Assembly (NCBI GenBank): GCA_905116865.2
Contig: CAJHNH020000494.1
Span: 807,928-871,927, forward strand
Length of the DNA stretch: 64,000 nt
Source: Candidula unifasciata
Lineage: Eukaryota; Mollusca; Gastropoda; Stylommatophora; Geomitridae
Reading direction: 5' to 3'
Below, one piece after another: positions 21,140-31,232 of this stretch. Position numbers and translations under genes: made by a program. Position 1 is the first letter of the stretch, and each line of letters starts with the position of its first letter. The notes under the pieces are model-generated. The model ran no database searches. It was not told the origin of the DNA and saw only the letters and a list, made by a program, of their open reading frames with translations.

Positions 21140-21900
21140 GGCATGCCGTGATGTTGAGTCTCAAGGTATCAATCCACCTTCATCCTGTTGTCCCCACCTC
21201 TTTGGTGTTTCTACTTTTGTTGTACACTCTCGTTGCTGGCATCTTTGGATTCTTATTAAATAGTGAAACCATCTGAGTCTTTTTTCAATGAATTCAATTA
21301 TGGCGTTGTTCCAATAGTTCCTGTAATTTCTTAATTTCTCAAATGTTTTGTTGATGGCCTTTGTCAAACATCTCATTTCGCGGATAAGTTTTATTTCATT
21401 TTTGTTAATCAATGTTCAAGTCTGATATTGATAACACAAGGTTGGTATGAAGATTGCATTTAACTTTGCCTTTTTGTCTCTATTGGGATAGCCAGGTTTT
21501 TCAAAATTGAGGTCATTTGATATGTGACAGTGTTGGCTTGGTGAGTTCTTGTTTCAATTTGTCCACACTGCCATCATATGTGAAGTTTCTTCTCAAGTAT
21601 TCCAAGTGTTGAACTTGTTTTAAACTTGTCTTTTATCTTTGTCGATAGTTTGTTCTCTTGCTATACAGGTGACTTCTGTTTATTATTATACTTTGATGCA
21701 TTTGTTATATGGTTGGTTATGTAGTTCCGTAGCTGGTTTATTGTGGAGTAGGCATTGGTCATCAGTGAATAGGAGTTTATTGAAATTTTCAGATTTTCTC
21801 CCAGCTGGTGACACTTTATTTGATGGATTTTCTGATTTCTTAAATCGCTTCTTGAGCATTTGGTGGTGACAATTTTAATCCGCTGCTGCTTTACTGGACC
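21140..21900 (-). mobile_element. Reverse-transcriptase remnant, minus
   Basis: Minus-strand pieces in order: a FTDDQCLLHNKP catalytic-loop variant (about 21740-21760), YLRRNFTYDGSVDKLKQ (about 21540-21600), SYQPCVINIRLEH and FIEKRLRWFHYLIRIQRCQQ (21260-21310). Same family as 19567-20560. Confidence 0.65.
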
Positions 21901-22442
21901 TTGACAGATTCATCCTTAAATGAACAGATTTTAACATTTGAATCAGAAAACAAGAGTACAAAATATCACTCATCATTTTCACTATCAGCTTTCACGTCAA
22001 CATATCTGGTAATATCAAATCACATATGGGCATTTTCATCACCATTTTGCAAAGGCATATTTTCAATCCTAAAAGTTTTTTTTTTTTTTTTTTTTTGTTT
22101 GTTTGTTTGACTTTTCAGCATTCAGAGTCCCGGAAGTTAATTGCAGCAGATGTCACTTGCCTGCGTGAATCTGACACTTTCTGATTCCAGCTAGTCAGTT
22201 TTTAATGTCTGCCTGCATATTCTCTCCACCGTCAGCTTTTCAGTCTGCAGTTTTTGTCTGTTTTCTGCCATTCTGTCTATATGCCCCAACCATCAGTCTA
22301 TTTGCCCTTATGACAGTAATTAGTGGCGATTTAAGCAGATTATGCATGTTTTTGCTATCCTGTTTGCATCCAAAGATTTACCTTAAGATCCTGTTTCCTG
22401 AGAACTAAATAACACCTTTAAAATTGACTGCTGTTTATTGGG

Positions 22443-22700
22443 AAGTCACTGTGGCAGAGCAGCTGCTGTGGATTGGAAGGTCATGGGTTTGCTCCCTAGT
22501 GGAGCCGGACTTTTTTTCAAAAATGACCTTGGATCACAGGTCGAGCCAGCCGTGAGTAGGTAGGAACTAGGTGCTTTACTGTGAAGTAAAGGCGACTGGC
22601 TTGGTGCTGGCAACATCACCTATCAATCGCTGATTGGTCTATAAAATGTAGGTCATCCTATATGCCCAATACACCTGAAGCATGAAAAGATGCCCTTTAA
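22443..22700 (+). mobile_element. tRNA-derived SINE (family B)
   Basis: Head GTCACTGTGGCAGAGCAGCT and B box ATGGGTTTGCTCCC, then CCGGACTTTTTTTCAAAAATG and the body up to TATAAAATGTAGG. Full-length or nearly so. Same family at 23200 (-), 29147 (-), 35158 (+), 44262 (-) and 61735 (+). Confidence 0.75.
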
Positions 22701-23199
22701 AAAGTCTTTGATCAGTAGTGATTTCTCAAGACCCTCAAAAGGGGGAGTGCTGTGCAGAGTGGAAGGCTCAATATTTCAGTGTGCGGTAACGCAGTCATGT
22801 ACAGGACATAATTGCTTGTTGGAGGGGGTGGGAAGGGAGCCCAGTATCAGCATCATGTCTCGGCTCTGAATTTATAGAAAGCCTTGAATGGCAGGGGATG
22901 CTCATGTGCTTCCCCTGCTTTCTTTTGAGGGCTGACCAGACTGCTCGGAACGTGTCCTCTAAAGACAACATCTGTAGATCAAGATGATGAACGACGCTGT
23001 AAAATGTCCCACAGTGTCCTGTGAAACTACCTTGGTGGCTAAACCGGAAAACTTATTCTCAAAGAACTTAATGCAAATGTTGCACATTTGTTGTAAACAG
23101 GCACAATGTACTTACGTCAGTCAGACAAATGAAGAAGGTGTAGATTTTCTATAAATCTTGCCAGGTGTCTCATTAACCACTTGAAATGCCAAATATAAC

Positions 23200-23365
23200 A
23201 CAAAATGTGACTAGAAAGCTAGAAACCTGGTTACTACCTACTCACGGTTGTGTCAACCTATGAGCCGAGGTCATTTTTGAAAAAAGACTGGCTCTGCCAG
23301 GACACGAACCCACAAGCTTCCAATTTGGAGGTGAGCGTCTAGCCGCTGCACCATGGCGACTCCAA
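23200..23365 (-). mobile_element. tRNA-derived SINE (family B), minus
   Basis: Reverse complement reads GGTGCAGCGGCTAGACGCTC (A box) and TGTGGGTTCGTGTCCTGGC (B box), then CTTTTTTCAAAAATGACC. Best-preserved head of the family in the window. Confidence 0.8.
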
Positions 23366-23509
23366 AGACTGATTACCTAAATAAAATGGGTATCTTGCTT
23401 CCTCAGCTTGTTGGACTTATCTTGCATCTTTCACATAGATGTCCTGTTGGTGCTTCAAGCATGGCTTTTTTTCAGTCTTTAAACTCATTAGTGTGGCTAA
23501 TGATAGAAT

Positions 23510-23940
23510 GTTGAATTAGGAATCGACACCCCCATAAGCGCTCCATCCCCATCTTCAGCAGCAAGCAAAGAGTTTGAATTCTGATGGTACTAGTAACTGT
23601 CGGACTGTATATCCGTCTCCCCTTTCTCTTGAGTGTTAAGCGTCGGTCAGATCCCCAAGCGTCGGTCAGATCCCCTCGCAGTGCCATTCTCCTCAGACCG
23701 TATTGATCTTTGTGTGGCTCCGCACTGATCACTTGCTCCCAAAAGACCCTCGCAATATCTAGCTTGTCATACATCAATTCACCACTAAGTGTTGCGGATT
23801 CAGCCACTCTATTTGACTGTTTATTTCCCAACAAACCTGCATACCCTGGAGAAAATATCCAAAGGACGCAAACTACGTAGGAGCTCTGAAGCGATGCTTG
23901 CCACTCTGCACGGCGCGTGACTTTCTCCACTTTTCTCAGC
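23510..23940 (-). mobile_element. RNase H LINE tail, open frame
   Basis: Minus frame: FSPGYAGLLGNKQSNRVAES (GHAGLLGNEQAD-like RNase H motif), ELMYDKLDIARVFWEQVISA, YGLRRMALRGDLTDAWGSD, LKRKGRRIY. About 140 residues are readable. A short internal duplication (GCGTCGGTCAGATCCCC twice, 23640-23672) disturbs the middle. Confidence 0.75.
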
Positions 23941-24234
23941 AAATAATGTGACTAATGGTAGCTGACGTGTGATGGACAATGAGCAAGCAGATGGCAGAAA
24001 TAAATACCTAATAGGCTTGGTCTGGCCTAGGGATCAGCTGAGACAAGAACACTGGCTCGATCACTGATTCCTGTGACTGTGTAATATGACAGCTTAACAG
24101 TCCACACTTTTTGCTTTCGGTCAAGATGATGATCTTTCCGTAGCAAACAGGTGTTTCTTCAACTTATCCTAACTTAGCCACAACATACGTTGCTTAGTGC
24201 AATATTGTCTAGCCTATGAAATCACAACATCTAG

Positions 24235-24270
24235 TTTGAGAATTGGGGGTGGGAGGGGGGGGGGGGGCAG
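24235..24270. repeat. G-run
   Basis: GGGGGTGGGAGGGG followed by a run of nine or more G (24259-24267). Low-complexity G-quadruplex candidate. Confidence 0.5.
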
Positions 24271-24434
24271 TCACTGCTACCTTCCGCTGGTTTGAATCAG
24301 CTGTACAGAAATGCCGTGATTGTAACTGACTCACGGAGCATGTTGAAAAAGGGGGAGACAGGCGTGCTTCGTGCACAATGGCAAGCATCTCTTCAGAGGT
24401 ATCAGGTAGTTAACGCCCTTTAGACATTTTTTTT

Positions 24435-24600
24435 TTCAGGTCGTGCCGGTGTTTTTGGGGAAATGAACCAGCAGATAGACTCGGTTCTGCACCATTTGGT
24501 GGTGAATTGACGCATGACAAGCTAGATGTTGTGATAGGCGTGAGTGAGCAGTGTGGGGGGGGGGGGCACAATTAAATAATTATGGTCTGAAGATACTCTT
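24435..24600 (+). mobile_element. RNase H LINE tail, heavily decayed
   Basis: GTCGTGCCGGTGTTTTTGGG, then GAACCAGCAGATAGACTCGG and GGTGAATTGACGCATGACAA parallel HAGV.GNEQADRL..GELTHDKLD of the family with frame breaks. Confidence 0.6.
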
Positions 24601-24660
24601 CTTTTACCTGCAGCCAGAAGAGACAGAAGAGACAGAAGAGACAGAAGAGACAGTCACACA
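24600..24660. repeat. 10-bp tandem repeat (AGACAGAAG)
   Basis: GAAGAGACAGAAGAGACAGA repeated about four times at 24616-24650. Confidence 0.6.
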
Positions 24661-24679
24661 GAGTCCCAAACGTCAGCAT

Positions 24680-24780
24680 TAGAGACACAGTTGGAACAAG
24701 AGCATGCATGAAACATATTGAAAGAAAGAGAATGAAGTGGTTTGGTCATTTAGTAAGAATGCAACCGGATCAGATTGCCT
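24680..24780 (+). mobile_element. RT C-terminal scrap cut by polypurine tract
   Basis: RDTVGTRACMKHIERKRMKW then FGHLVRMQPDQIAY, after which the sequence becomes polypurine. Confidence 0.6.
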
Positions 24781-25545
24781 ATAAGGGAGGGAGGTAGGGG
24801 GAGAGGGAGAGGGAGGGAGGGGGAGGGGAGGGAGGGAGAGGGGAAGAGAAGAGAGGAGGGAGGGAGGGGAGAGAGAGGGAGGGGAAGAGAGAGAGGGAGG
24901 GAGGGGAAGAGAGAGAGGGAGGGAGGGGAGAGAGAGGGAGGGGGGAGGGGGGAGAGAGGGGGAGAGAGAGGAGGGAGGGGGAGAGAGAGAGGGAGGGAGG
25001 GGAGGGGAGTAGGGGGGAGAGGGAGGGAGGGAGGGGGAGAGAGAGTGGGGGAGAGGAAGGGGAGAGAGAGTGGGGGGAGAGGAGAGGGGAGAGGGAGGGG
25101 GAGAGGAAGGGGGAGAGGGAGGGGGGGAGAGGAAGAGGGGGGAGAGGGAGGGAGAGGAGAGGAGACGGGGAGAGCGGGGGAGGGGAGGGAGAGGGAGGGA
25201 GGGAGAGGGAGAGAGAGGGAGGGAAGGAGAGAGAGGAGAGGAGAGAGAGGAGGGAGGGGAGAGAGAGGGAGAGGGGAGAGAGGGGGGGAGAGAGGGGAGA
25301 GGGAGAGGAGGAGAGGGGGAGAGGGAGAGAGAGGGGGAGAGAGGGAGAGAGAGAGGGGAGAGAGGAGGGGGAGAGCGGGGGAGAGAGAGGGGAGGGAGAG
25401 AGAGAGGGAGAGAGGGAGGGGAGAGAGGGGCAGGAGGCGGGAGGGAGAGAGGGAGGGAGAGAGAGAGGGAGGGAGAGGGAGAGGGAGAGAGAGGGAGGGA
25501 GAGAGAGAGGGAGAGAGAGAGGGGGGAGAGAGAGAGAGAGAGAGA
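24780..25545. repeat. 0.77-kb polypurine (GGGA/GAGA) tract
   Basis: Almost only G and A on + for about 765 bp, ending in (GA)n; only scattered T or C interruptions. Long frames on both strands (S/P/L-rich on minus, R/G/E-rich on plus) are artefacts of composition. Candidate for triplex (H-DNA) or G-quadruplex formation. Confidence 0.95.
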
Positions 25546-25599
25546 CTTGCATACATAGATTATCATGGCTCTCCTATGCTTATGGGAGCCGCGGGCATG

Positions 25600-25830
25600 A
25601 GCCCAGTCTTCCTTGATATTCAGATATTTTAAAATATATTTCTCATCTTCTTTGTCCATGGTATTCTGAGAATCTTTATACAGCATTTCAGTTCAAAAAA
25701 CCCTATTTCCTTTCTTAAGGACTGCGAGATAATCCACGACTCACATCCATGTGTCATTACAGGGAAGATGCATGCTCTTAACATCTTAATGTGCTCCATA
25801 CACGAAAATAATAAATACAATCTTGATTCC
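25600..25830 (-). mobile_element. RT C-terminal fragment, minus
   Basis: RACIFPVMTHGCESWIISQS and CCIKILRIPWTKKMRNIF: the A.IFPV.TYG.E.W and R..WT.K.RN motifs of RTE C-termini. Confidence 0.7.
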
Positions 25831-26110
25831 AGGTTTAGGTTACCAGTGTCAAACTAAGACATTAAGCAAAGAGCACAGATGAAACTAACTACACGTGAAA
25901 TAATATGCTTAAGAAAGGTTGCGAACACAACCAGAAGAGATCGTGTGAGAAATGAAGAGATAAGGCAAACTATTAGAACAATACCCATACTTTAAATTAA
26001 CTGAGAAACGAAGACAAAATGGTTCGGTTAATTACGGAGAACAGTACCCAAGGATACTGGCAGCAAGAGCGTACAACATGAAAATAAAAGCACCAATAGG
26101 CAGATGTAGA
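25830..26110 (+). mobile_element. RT remnant
   Basis: Parallels 20140-20420 (LGYQCQT..LSK..R..K.TTREI..LRKV.N.TRRDRVRNE). No intact frame. Confidence 0.55.
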
Positions 26111-27041
26111 GGTATCGTATCGTATAAAATCAAACAAAAATTTCAAGCTTAGTCCTTTTTTAGCCGCCTGATGGCCTGCTTTTTCAAGGACGGTTCCTTT
26201 GCTATCTTATTTTATTAATCTTCCTTGTGGTGATCACTTTCACCTGAGTTTGTTCATTTGTTGCCTAAGTTCTGGTTCTGAGGGGCCTGGTTCCTGTTTA
26301 ATTGGCTATTCGCTAGCTTTTGCACTGTTCATCTGTGTTAGCACCAAGTCAGTCCGAAGTCACACCGCCACGAAACAAACAGTTCCGCATACTGAGCGCC
26401 CTAAAACACGGCCCCCACAGGACGACTGTCACAATCTTGTTGTTGTGTGCAGCCTTTAGATAAGTAGAGGAGGTAACAAAGGTTGCAAAAAAATTAGAAC
26501 GCCCGAAAGTGCAAAGATATTTTATAGTTAGGTCGGAAGATGGAGAGCGACAGATAGCTTGCTAGGTTGAGGAAGAGGTCCTTGGTGAGTTGAGTCCTGC
26601 ACACTGCCTGCTCTGCCTGGGTAGATCTGAAAATAGACTGGATTACATTTTAGATATATGTGGGGAGGGACGGGTGAAGTTATCAGGGAAGCGTGGTAGC
26701 CTGGAATTCCACATGTTCTGGTCCCCTTATTGTGCAATGCCCTTTTAGCTGGTTTGCCTCAGAGCGTCGGGTGGCCTTTGGTGGGTTTCCTCGGTTTTTA
26801 GCTGAAAGTGAGTTTATTAACATTGAAACATATGTGGGAGGGGTGGGGAGTTTACAAAATGAAATGCATAACAGACTGAAATCCACGAGTGAGATGTAGA
26901 GGTCGAAGAAGTTGGGCTTAAGATGTGCCCGACAGCGTAAGACTCAACGTCACATCACATCAAGCAAGTGAGCACACCCTAATTCGGCTACCTATGATTT
27001 GTTAAACTTCGCCGTATAAAAGCACAAATCAAATATTTCAC

Positions 27042-27062
27042 CCCCCCCCCCCCCCCCCCCCC
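27042..27062. repeat. C21 homopolymer
   Basis: Uninterrupted C run of about 21 bases in a non-coding stretch. Confidence 0.85.
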
Positions 27063-27252
27063 AACAAAAAATAAATAAACATATCACTTTCAGCTTTGTC
27101 TAAACTAAGGAAAGATGTATAGTCTTCAATCCAACTAACCATTGGCTTCTTCGTATCAGTAATAATTTCCTGACAGGTCGGTTTTGTTTTCGAGTTTTCT
27201 TTTCATAGATCGACCGATGTTTTTCTTTATCCCCTCATACGTTTCTCTAAAA

Positions 27253-27738
27253 CAGTGGTTCTGAACCTTTCTAATGACGCGACCCTTTATTACTTCTTCT
27301 ACTTCTTCTTCGTGTTCACCGGCTGTAAGCTCCAGCGGAAAGTTCTGGTTGTTTGTCCACTTCTGGACTCTAGTTCTGTTCCAGAACCTGACAGATCTGA
27401 CAAATTTGCATGCAGACTGTTAGTTCCTTGCTTCTCAGGCAGGTGTACTCCGACTTCGAAAGAAGCTCTCAATTAGTCGACTCGTACGACATGCTTTTGG
27501 ACAGGCAGTAGTATGTCTATTCTTGTTTTCCTCCCAATTTGGCCCTGGAACCCACTCAGGGACCTCTAATACTGTTGCTCCTGCTGTGGCGACCCCCCCC
27601 CTCTCCTTTCCCCAAAACTATACAATTATTTTCTTTGCTACTTTATAACTTCCATGAAAATGTTTTTCCGAACGACCCCAAAAAAAAGTGGGGGTGTGGG
27701 GGGGGGGGGGGGTGAGACCCACAGGCTGAGAATCGCTG
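27253..27738 (+). mobile_element. SPIN-like hAT element with nested SINE
   Basis: Left end CAGTGGTTCTGAACCTTTCT, right end CCCACAGGCTGAGAATCGCTG. Flanking 8-mers CTCTAAAA (27245-27252) and CTCTTAAA (27739-27746) match at 7 of 8. The element body is interrupted at about 27292-27560 by a family-A SINE. Confidence 0.85.
27292..27560 (-). mobile_element. Family-A SINE nested in SPIN-like element
   Basis: On + begins TTCTTCTACTTCTTCTTCG then TGTTCACCGGCTGTAAGCTC, and ends with GGAACCCACTCAGGG. Hence younger than the hAT copy that holds it. Confidence 0.8.
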
Positions 27739-27974
27739 CTCTTAAATGTCTACTGTTGCTAGTATTTTGAATGTTTTTGTATTTTTTTTTTTTTTAGATG
27801 CAGTAGTCATTTCCGCCGCAGTCTGGCTACATTTTGCAAATGATTCCCAGCTTCTTTCAAGTTCGCTAAAGTGTTCCTTGTTATTTTTTCATTGCTCCAA
27901 AGAAGCCCGGCTTTTTCCCTATCAGTCAAAGCTTGGAATGTCTGTTTCTTTGCCTTAAACAAGTCTTCTGTTCT

Positions 27975-28235
27975 TCTTGTTTGCTCACCGTCTGTAAGCT
28001 TCGGTGGAAAATCCTGGTTGTTCGTCCATTTGGATGTTGGCGTTGTGCCAGGACCTGAGTTTCGCTTTCACGTCCATTTTCCTGGCTTACTTGTGTGCAG
28101 TTGGTTGTTCCCTACCGCTCGGGCAGATGCATTCCTACTTTGAAGGAAGCTCCTAATTAGTCGCCTCATAAGACATGCTTGTTGGCGAGGCAGTGGGTCT
28201 GCAGATATTCTTATTTTTTTCCCCACAATGCCATA
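27975..28235 (-). mobile_element. Family-A SINE
   Basis: TTCTTCTTGTTTGCTCACCG tail side, GGTTGTTCGTCCATTTGG and AGTGGGTCTGCAGATATTCT near the head. Confidence 0.75.
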
Positions 28236-29146
28236 GATTTTTGCAGTTGTTGCGTAGACTGTCTCTTTAACTGCATCCCATTTCGAATATGCTGTTGAAT
28301 CGTCATTGATATCAGTGAAAGCAAACTCAAGCTATTGTTAGAACTCAAAAAATTTTCAGGGTCTTTAGAAATAGTTAACTTATAAATCGATTTTTTTCTT
28401 GATCTGAAAATTACTTTTGGTTCCAATCAAACAGGAAATGGCATTTGTCAGTCCCGCGGTGACAATTGCGAGTTCGCGATATGTGATTCAGTTGCTGTCT
28501 TCTTGTGAAAATAAGGTCCACATGGTGTCAGTAACCGGATCTAGGTTATTCTCACGACACCTTAAGAAGTCTTTAGTTATCACGAAGGAGTTTGTGATGC
28601 GCAGATCAGTTCTAGTGCAGAATTCCACCTTCATTTGTCAGTTTTCGTATATGTGACCAGTATTATGCTTTCCAAGGCAAACTGGCCATAAGTGTGAGTC
28701 GGACACTTTTTAGCCACTGACCCTTACCTGCAGATAGTGTTCTTTGTCTACAGCTACTCTGAGATATAACTTAGCCTGCAGCACCTTTAGCCTTATCTGC
28801 AACACTCGGCAATGCAAGGAATGGTTGAGGTGACCAAAAGAGATCGATCGATGGATCTGTTTGTTTTCCCTAGAGATTTACCATAATACCCGAGATTAAA
28901 CAATCTCAATCAGAATGGCAGAACAACGACGCATAACCCAGACCAACTTCCAGAAAAGTTATAATTAGCCTACAGCTCTAGGCCACACCAATCAGATACA
29001 ATCTGCAGTCACACAGGAGTAATAATGGTCAGGGAAAAAAAACGGTACAAACAGAAGTGAAAAAGAAAAGAAAGAAGATTTCGAGTCCTCTGGGCTTGTA
29101 GCTTGCAGCATTAATACTTAGCAACCCTAAAAGTAAAGTAAAGATC

Positions 29147-29407
29147 CCCTTTTACGCCTTTAGGCGCATCGGCCATATGGGAAGAGCATCCATATTTTTT
29201 ACAGACCAATCGACACTAGGTGGGTAATAATATTTACGCCGGCCGTCTTTGCTTCCCAAGAACATACATCCTGGTACCCATTTTGGGCTGGGTCGACCTG
29301 CGATGCCCAACAATGTGATAAAAATCTGGCAGTGGGTTTCGAACGCGGTACGTTGGAATTACGAGTCGGACTCGCAACACCTAAGCCACGGACCCAGCCA
29401 CCTAGCA
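29147..29407 (-). mobile_element. tRNA-derived SINE, minus
   Basis: Reverse complement starts GGTGGCTGGGTCCGTGGCTT..AGG with B box GCGTTCGAAACCC (about 29336-29348), then body with the CAGGTCGACCCAGCC block of family B. Confidence 0.75.
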
Positions 29408-29804
29408 ACCATGACCTACTTTTTTAGGTCCTGTAGCAACTCAGAAAGCAACTTTTTTTGTAAATACCGTGCTTCCCCGAAAATGAAACAAGTTTCTTAC
29501 ATTAACCTTTTCTCAAAAAATGCACTAGGACTTTTCTGTCTTTTTAGGAATGTCTTTTTCTATTAGATACAAAAGTCTACATTTATTAATGTGTATAATT
29601 CTACTTTGACTTAAATACAGTCATGTCATCGTTTTCTGGAACATCGTCTTAACTCTATAATCACGAATTCTGGTCTGATAATTTCTTGTGACGCCCATTT
29701 CCGGCAGAACCAATGACCTGCTCGCAGTCTATTAGGTAACACAGCTGCCAATGATTTATCTCACGAATTCGTCACTTAAGTCACTCAACTGAGACTTTTT
29801 TTTT

Positions 29805-29960
29805 CGTGGCGAAGTGGTCAGGTCATTTGCCTCGCGCTCTGAATGTCGTGGGTTCGTTTCACAGCCGAGTCGGTTAGTTCCCGAGTGCAATTTTAACGGA
29901 TATCGTGCTTTTTGAGATGCTCTCGGCAAGTGGTTAGCCGTTCTGCGAAAGAACGAACGA
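29805..29960 (+). mobile_element. tRNA-derived SINE head
   Basis: GTGGCGAAGTGGTCAGGTCA (A box) and GTGGGTTCGTTTCACAGCC (B box) spaced like tRNA. Same head family as 14120. Confidence 0.6.
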
Positions 29961-30189
29961 ACTTTATTTTCAAAGGGTTACAAATTAGGCACGCAGGCCT
30001 GTCTTACATTCGGCCCTTCCAAACTCCCATCTCTTACATAGCAGTTGTATCTCATTAAAAAATCATGTTATGTTCATGTAATAATATGCATATTAGGGAG
30101 ACTGAGCTGTATGATCTTCTCGACTTATAAACCTTTTTTCCCTATTAGTGGCACACTGAAAAATCTTAACAAGGCTTATTGTTTTTGTG

Positions 30190-30345
30190 TAGGTCTCATT
30201 TTCAGGCTTAGTCGAAGGGCAAGACGGACATACAATCAGTTACTGGTAACTTCAGAATTGAAACTTTTCGCTGGCTTCTGAATATGGGGACGGAGCGCTT
30301 ATGGGAGTGTCACGAGTGCTGTCATATCGATTCCCAATTCAACAT
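30190..30345 (+). mobile_element. RNase H LINE 3' tail
   Basis: RRARRTYNQLLVTS then TTCTGAATATGGGGACGGAG and the family end TCATATCGATTCCCAATTCA. Short 5'-truncated copy. Confidence 0.65.
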
Positions 30346-30374
30346 TCTCAGGAGAACGTGGTATCAGAGAAAAG

Positions 30375-30815
30375 TCCCTGTGTGAGTTCTGGGAGGGGGG
30401 GGGGTGTGGTTGGGGTGGAAAAGGGGAGCGGGGGAATTGCTTCTTTTACAAATTGGTCACAAAAGTTGACTAATTAGGGCTTGTTCGTGCTTCCTTCGAG
30501 GTCGGAGTGCATCTGCAGGATAGAAGTAGAACTATCAGGCTACACACGAACAGGCCATATCTTTGTTCTTCTTCTTTCAAAACAACAAATTACAGGCGTT
30601 TTACTCTTGTGTGGTCATCTCCAGCATTAGCCTCCCGTGAGTTGTGGATTTTCATTGTATGCGGGATAGGTTATCAAAATACGTAAAACGGAAATGTACG
30701 CGAAACTCAAATTTTTGACTAAGACCAAAATCCGGAAGTGAACGAACAACCGAAACTTTTGGCCGATGTTTACAGCGGGTGAAAGCTAAAAAGAAGAAGA
30801 AAAAGAAGAAGAGTA
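30375..30815 (+). mobile_element. Family-A SINE, enlarged or composite
   Basis: Starts CCCTGTGTGAGTTCTGGGAG with a G-run at the usual site, continues through GGTCGGAGTGCATCTGC, and resumes ACGGAAATGTACGCGAAACT..GAAGAAGAAAAAGAAG after about 110 bp of foreign sequence (about 30560-30680). Confidence 0.6.
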
Positions 30816-30899
30816 AAGGTGTTTTTTTTTAAATGCGAAACGTTGGTTGTACGAGGAGAAGAATCAGGCCTGTGTTCTTGTGTTAATACGTGGGCTCAC

Positions 30900-30960
30900 A
30901 CTTCCGGTCTGTCATTCTTGCCTTTGTGAAAGTCCAAACATGGCTGCGACGACGCCATGT
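30900..30960 (+). promoter_or_regulatory. Candidate CNOT1 promoter/5'UTR elements (ETS-like, YY1-like)
   Basis: ACTTCCGGT at 30900-30908 fits an ETS/GABP site. CAAACATGGCTGC at 30935-30947 and GCCATG at 30954-30959 fit YY1-type motifs in both orientations. Such a pair is typical of housekeeping promoters, and it lies 170-230 bp before the CNOT1 start codon. No TATA box seen at a useful distance. Inference from motif and position. Confidence 0.45.
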
Positions 30961-31129
30961 CGATGGGTGTGAATATGTAGACTCAACCTTGTGGCTTTCC
31001 TCATGTTGGCCCACAAGCTACCCAGTTTTATCTCCGAAGAAAAACAGTCTAAATACAGCTTTTATTTTTGTTATCTCAAGAAAGCCTCAAATGACTTTTG
31101 GGGCTTTCGACTTGATGTTTATGGAGTAA
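30940..31129 (+). promoter_or_regulatory. Short upstream open reading frames before CNOT1 ATG
   Basis: Three mini-frames: 30940-30972 (MAATTPCRWV), 30957-30980 (MSMGVNM) and 31115-31129 (MFME), the last stopping one base before the CNOT1 ATG. They matter only if this stretch is in the mature 5'UTR, which sequence alone does not show. Confidence 0.35.
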
Positions 31130-31130
31130 T

Positions 31131-31232
31131 ATGAATTTGGACCCGCTTTCATTTGCGTTATCTGAAATAAGTTATACGGTTGCCAACTTGACTAAGAAAA
31201 ACTATAAGCAAAGTATTGCTGCTATAAATCAT
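31131..31232 (+). CDS. CNOT1: CNOT1 exon 1 (start codon)
   Basis: 34 codons, [31 protein letters not shown], donor GTAAGA. Start chosen by identity with the conserved CNOT1 N-terminus (NLTKKNY). A noncoding leader exon may exist upstream. Confidence 0.95.

Larger units (their letters stand above)
19412..30890. other. Intergenic region between the two CNOT1-like genes
   Basis: No host gene found on either strand. Filled with reverse-transcriptase and RNase H remnants, SINEs, a polypurine tract, SPIN-like hAT and homopolymer runs, listed separately. In 22700-23190, 26120-27250 and 28240-29140 I see only unassigned or weakly RT-like sequence. The plus-strand frame at 26199-26459 has no recognisable motif. 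Confidence 0.6.

Noticed and set aside
22443..22520. Possible tRNA gene (A-box and B-box-like motifs)
   Set aside because: No cloverleaf closes; the sequence continues into a shared SINE body seen elsewhere. The same applies to 29805, 35158 and 61735.
24679..25686. 335-residue Ser/Pro/Leu-rich protein on the minus strand, and Arg/Gly/Glu-rich frames on plus
   Set aside because: Polypurine tract is open in several frames at once; composition artefact.
26199..26459. 86-residue plus-strand frame
   Set aside because: No motif, no splice or homology support; not reported as a gene.
29455..29560. DNA-transposon-like phrase (ACCGTGCTTCCCCGAAAATG)
   Set aside because: Resembles ends of a widespread MITE type, but a partner terminus could not be located with confidence.
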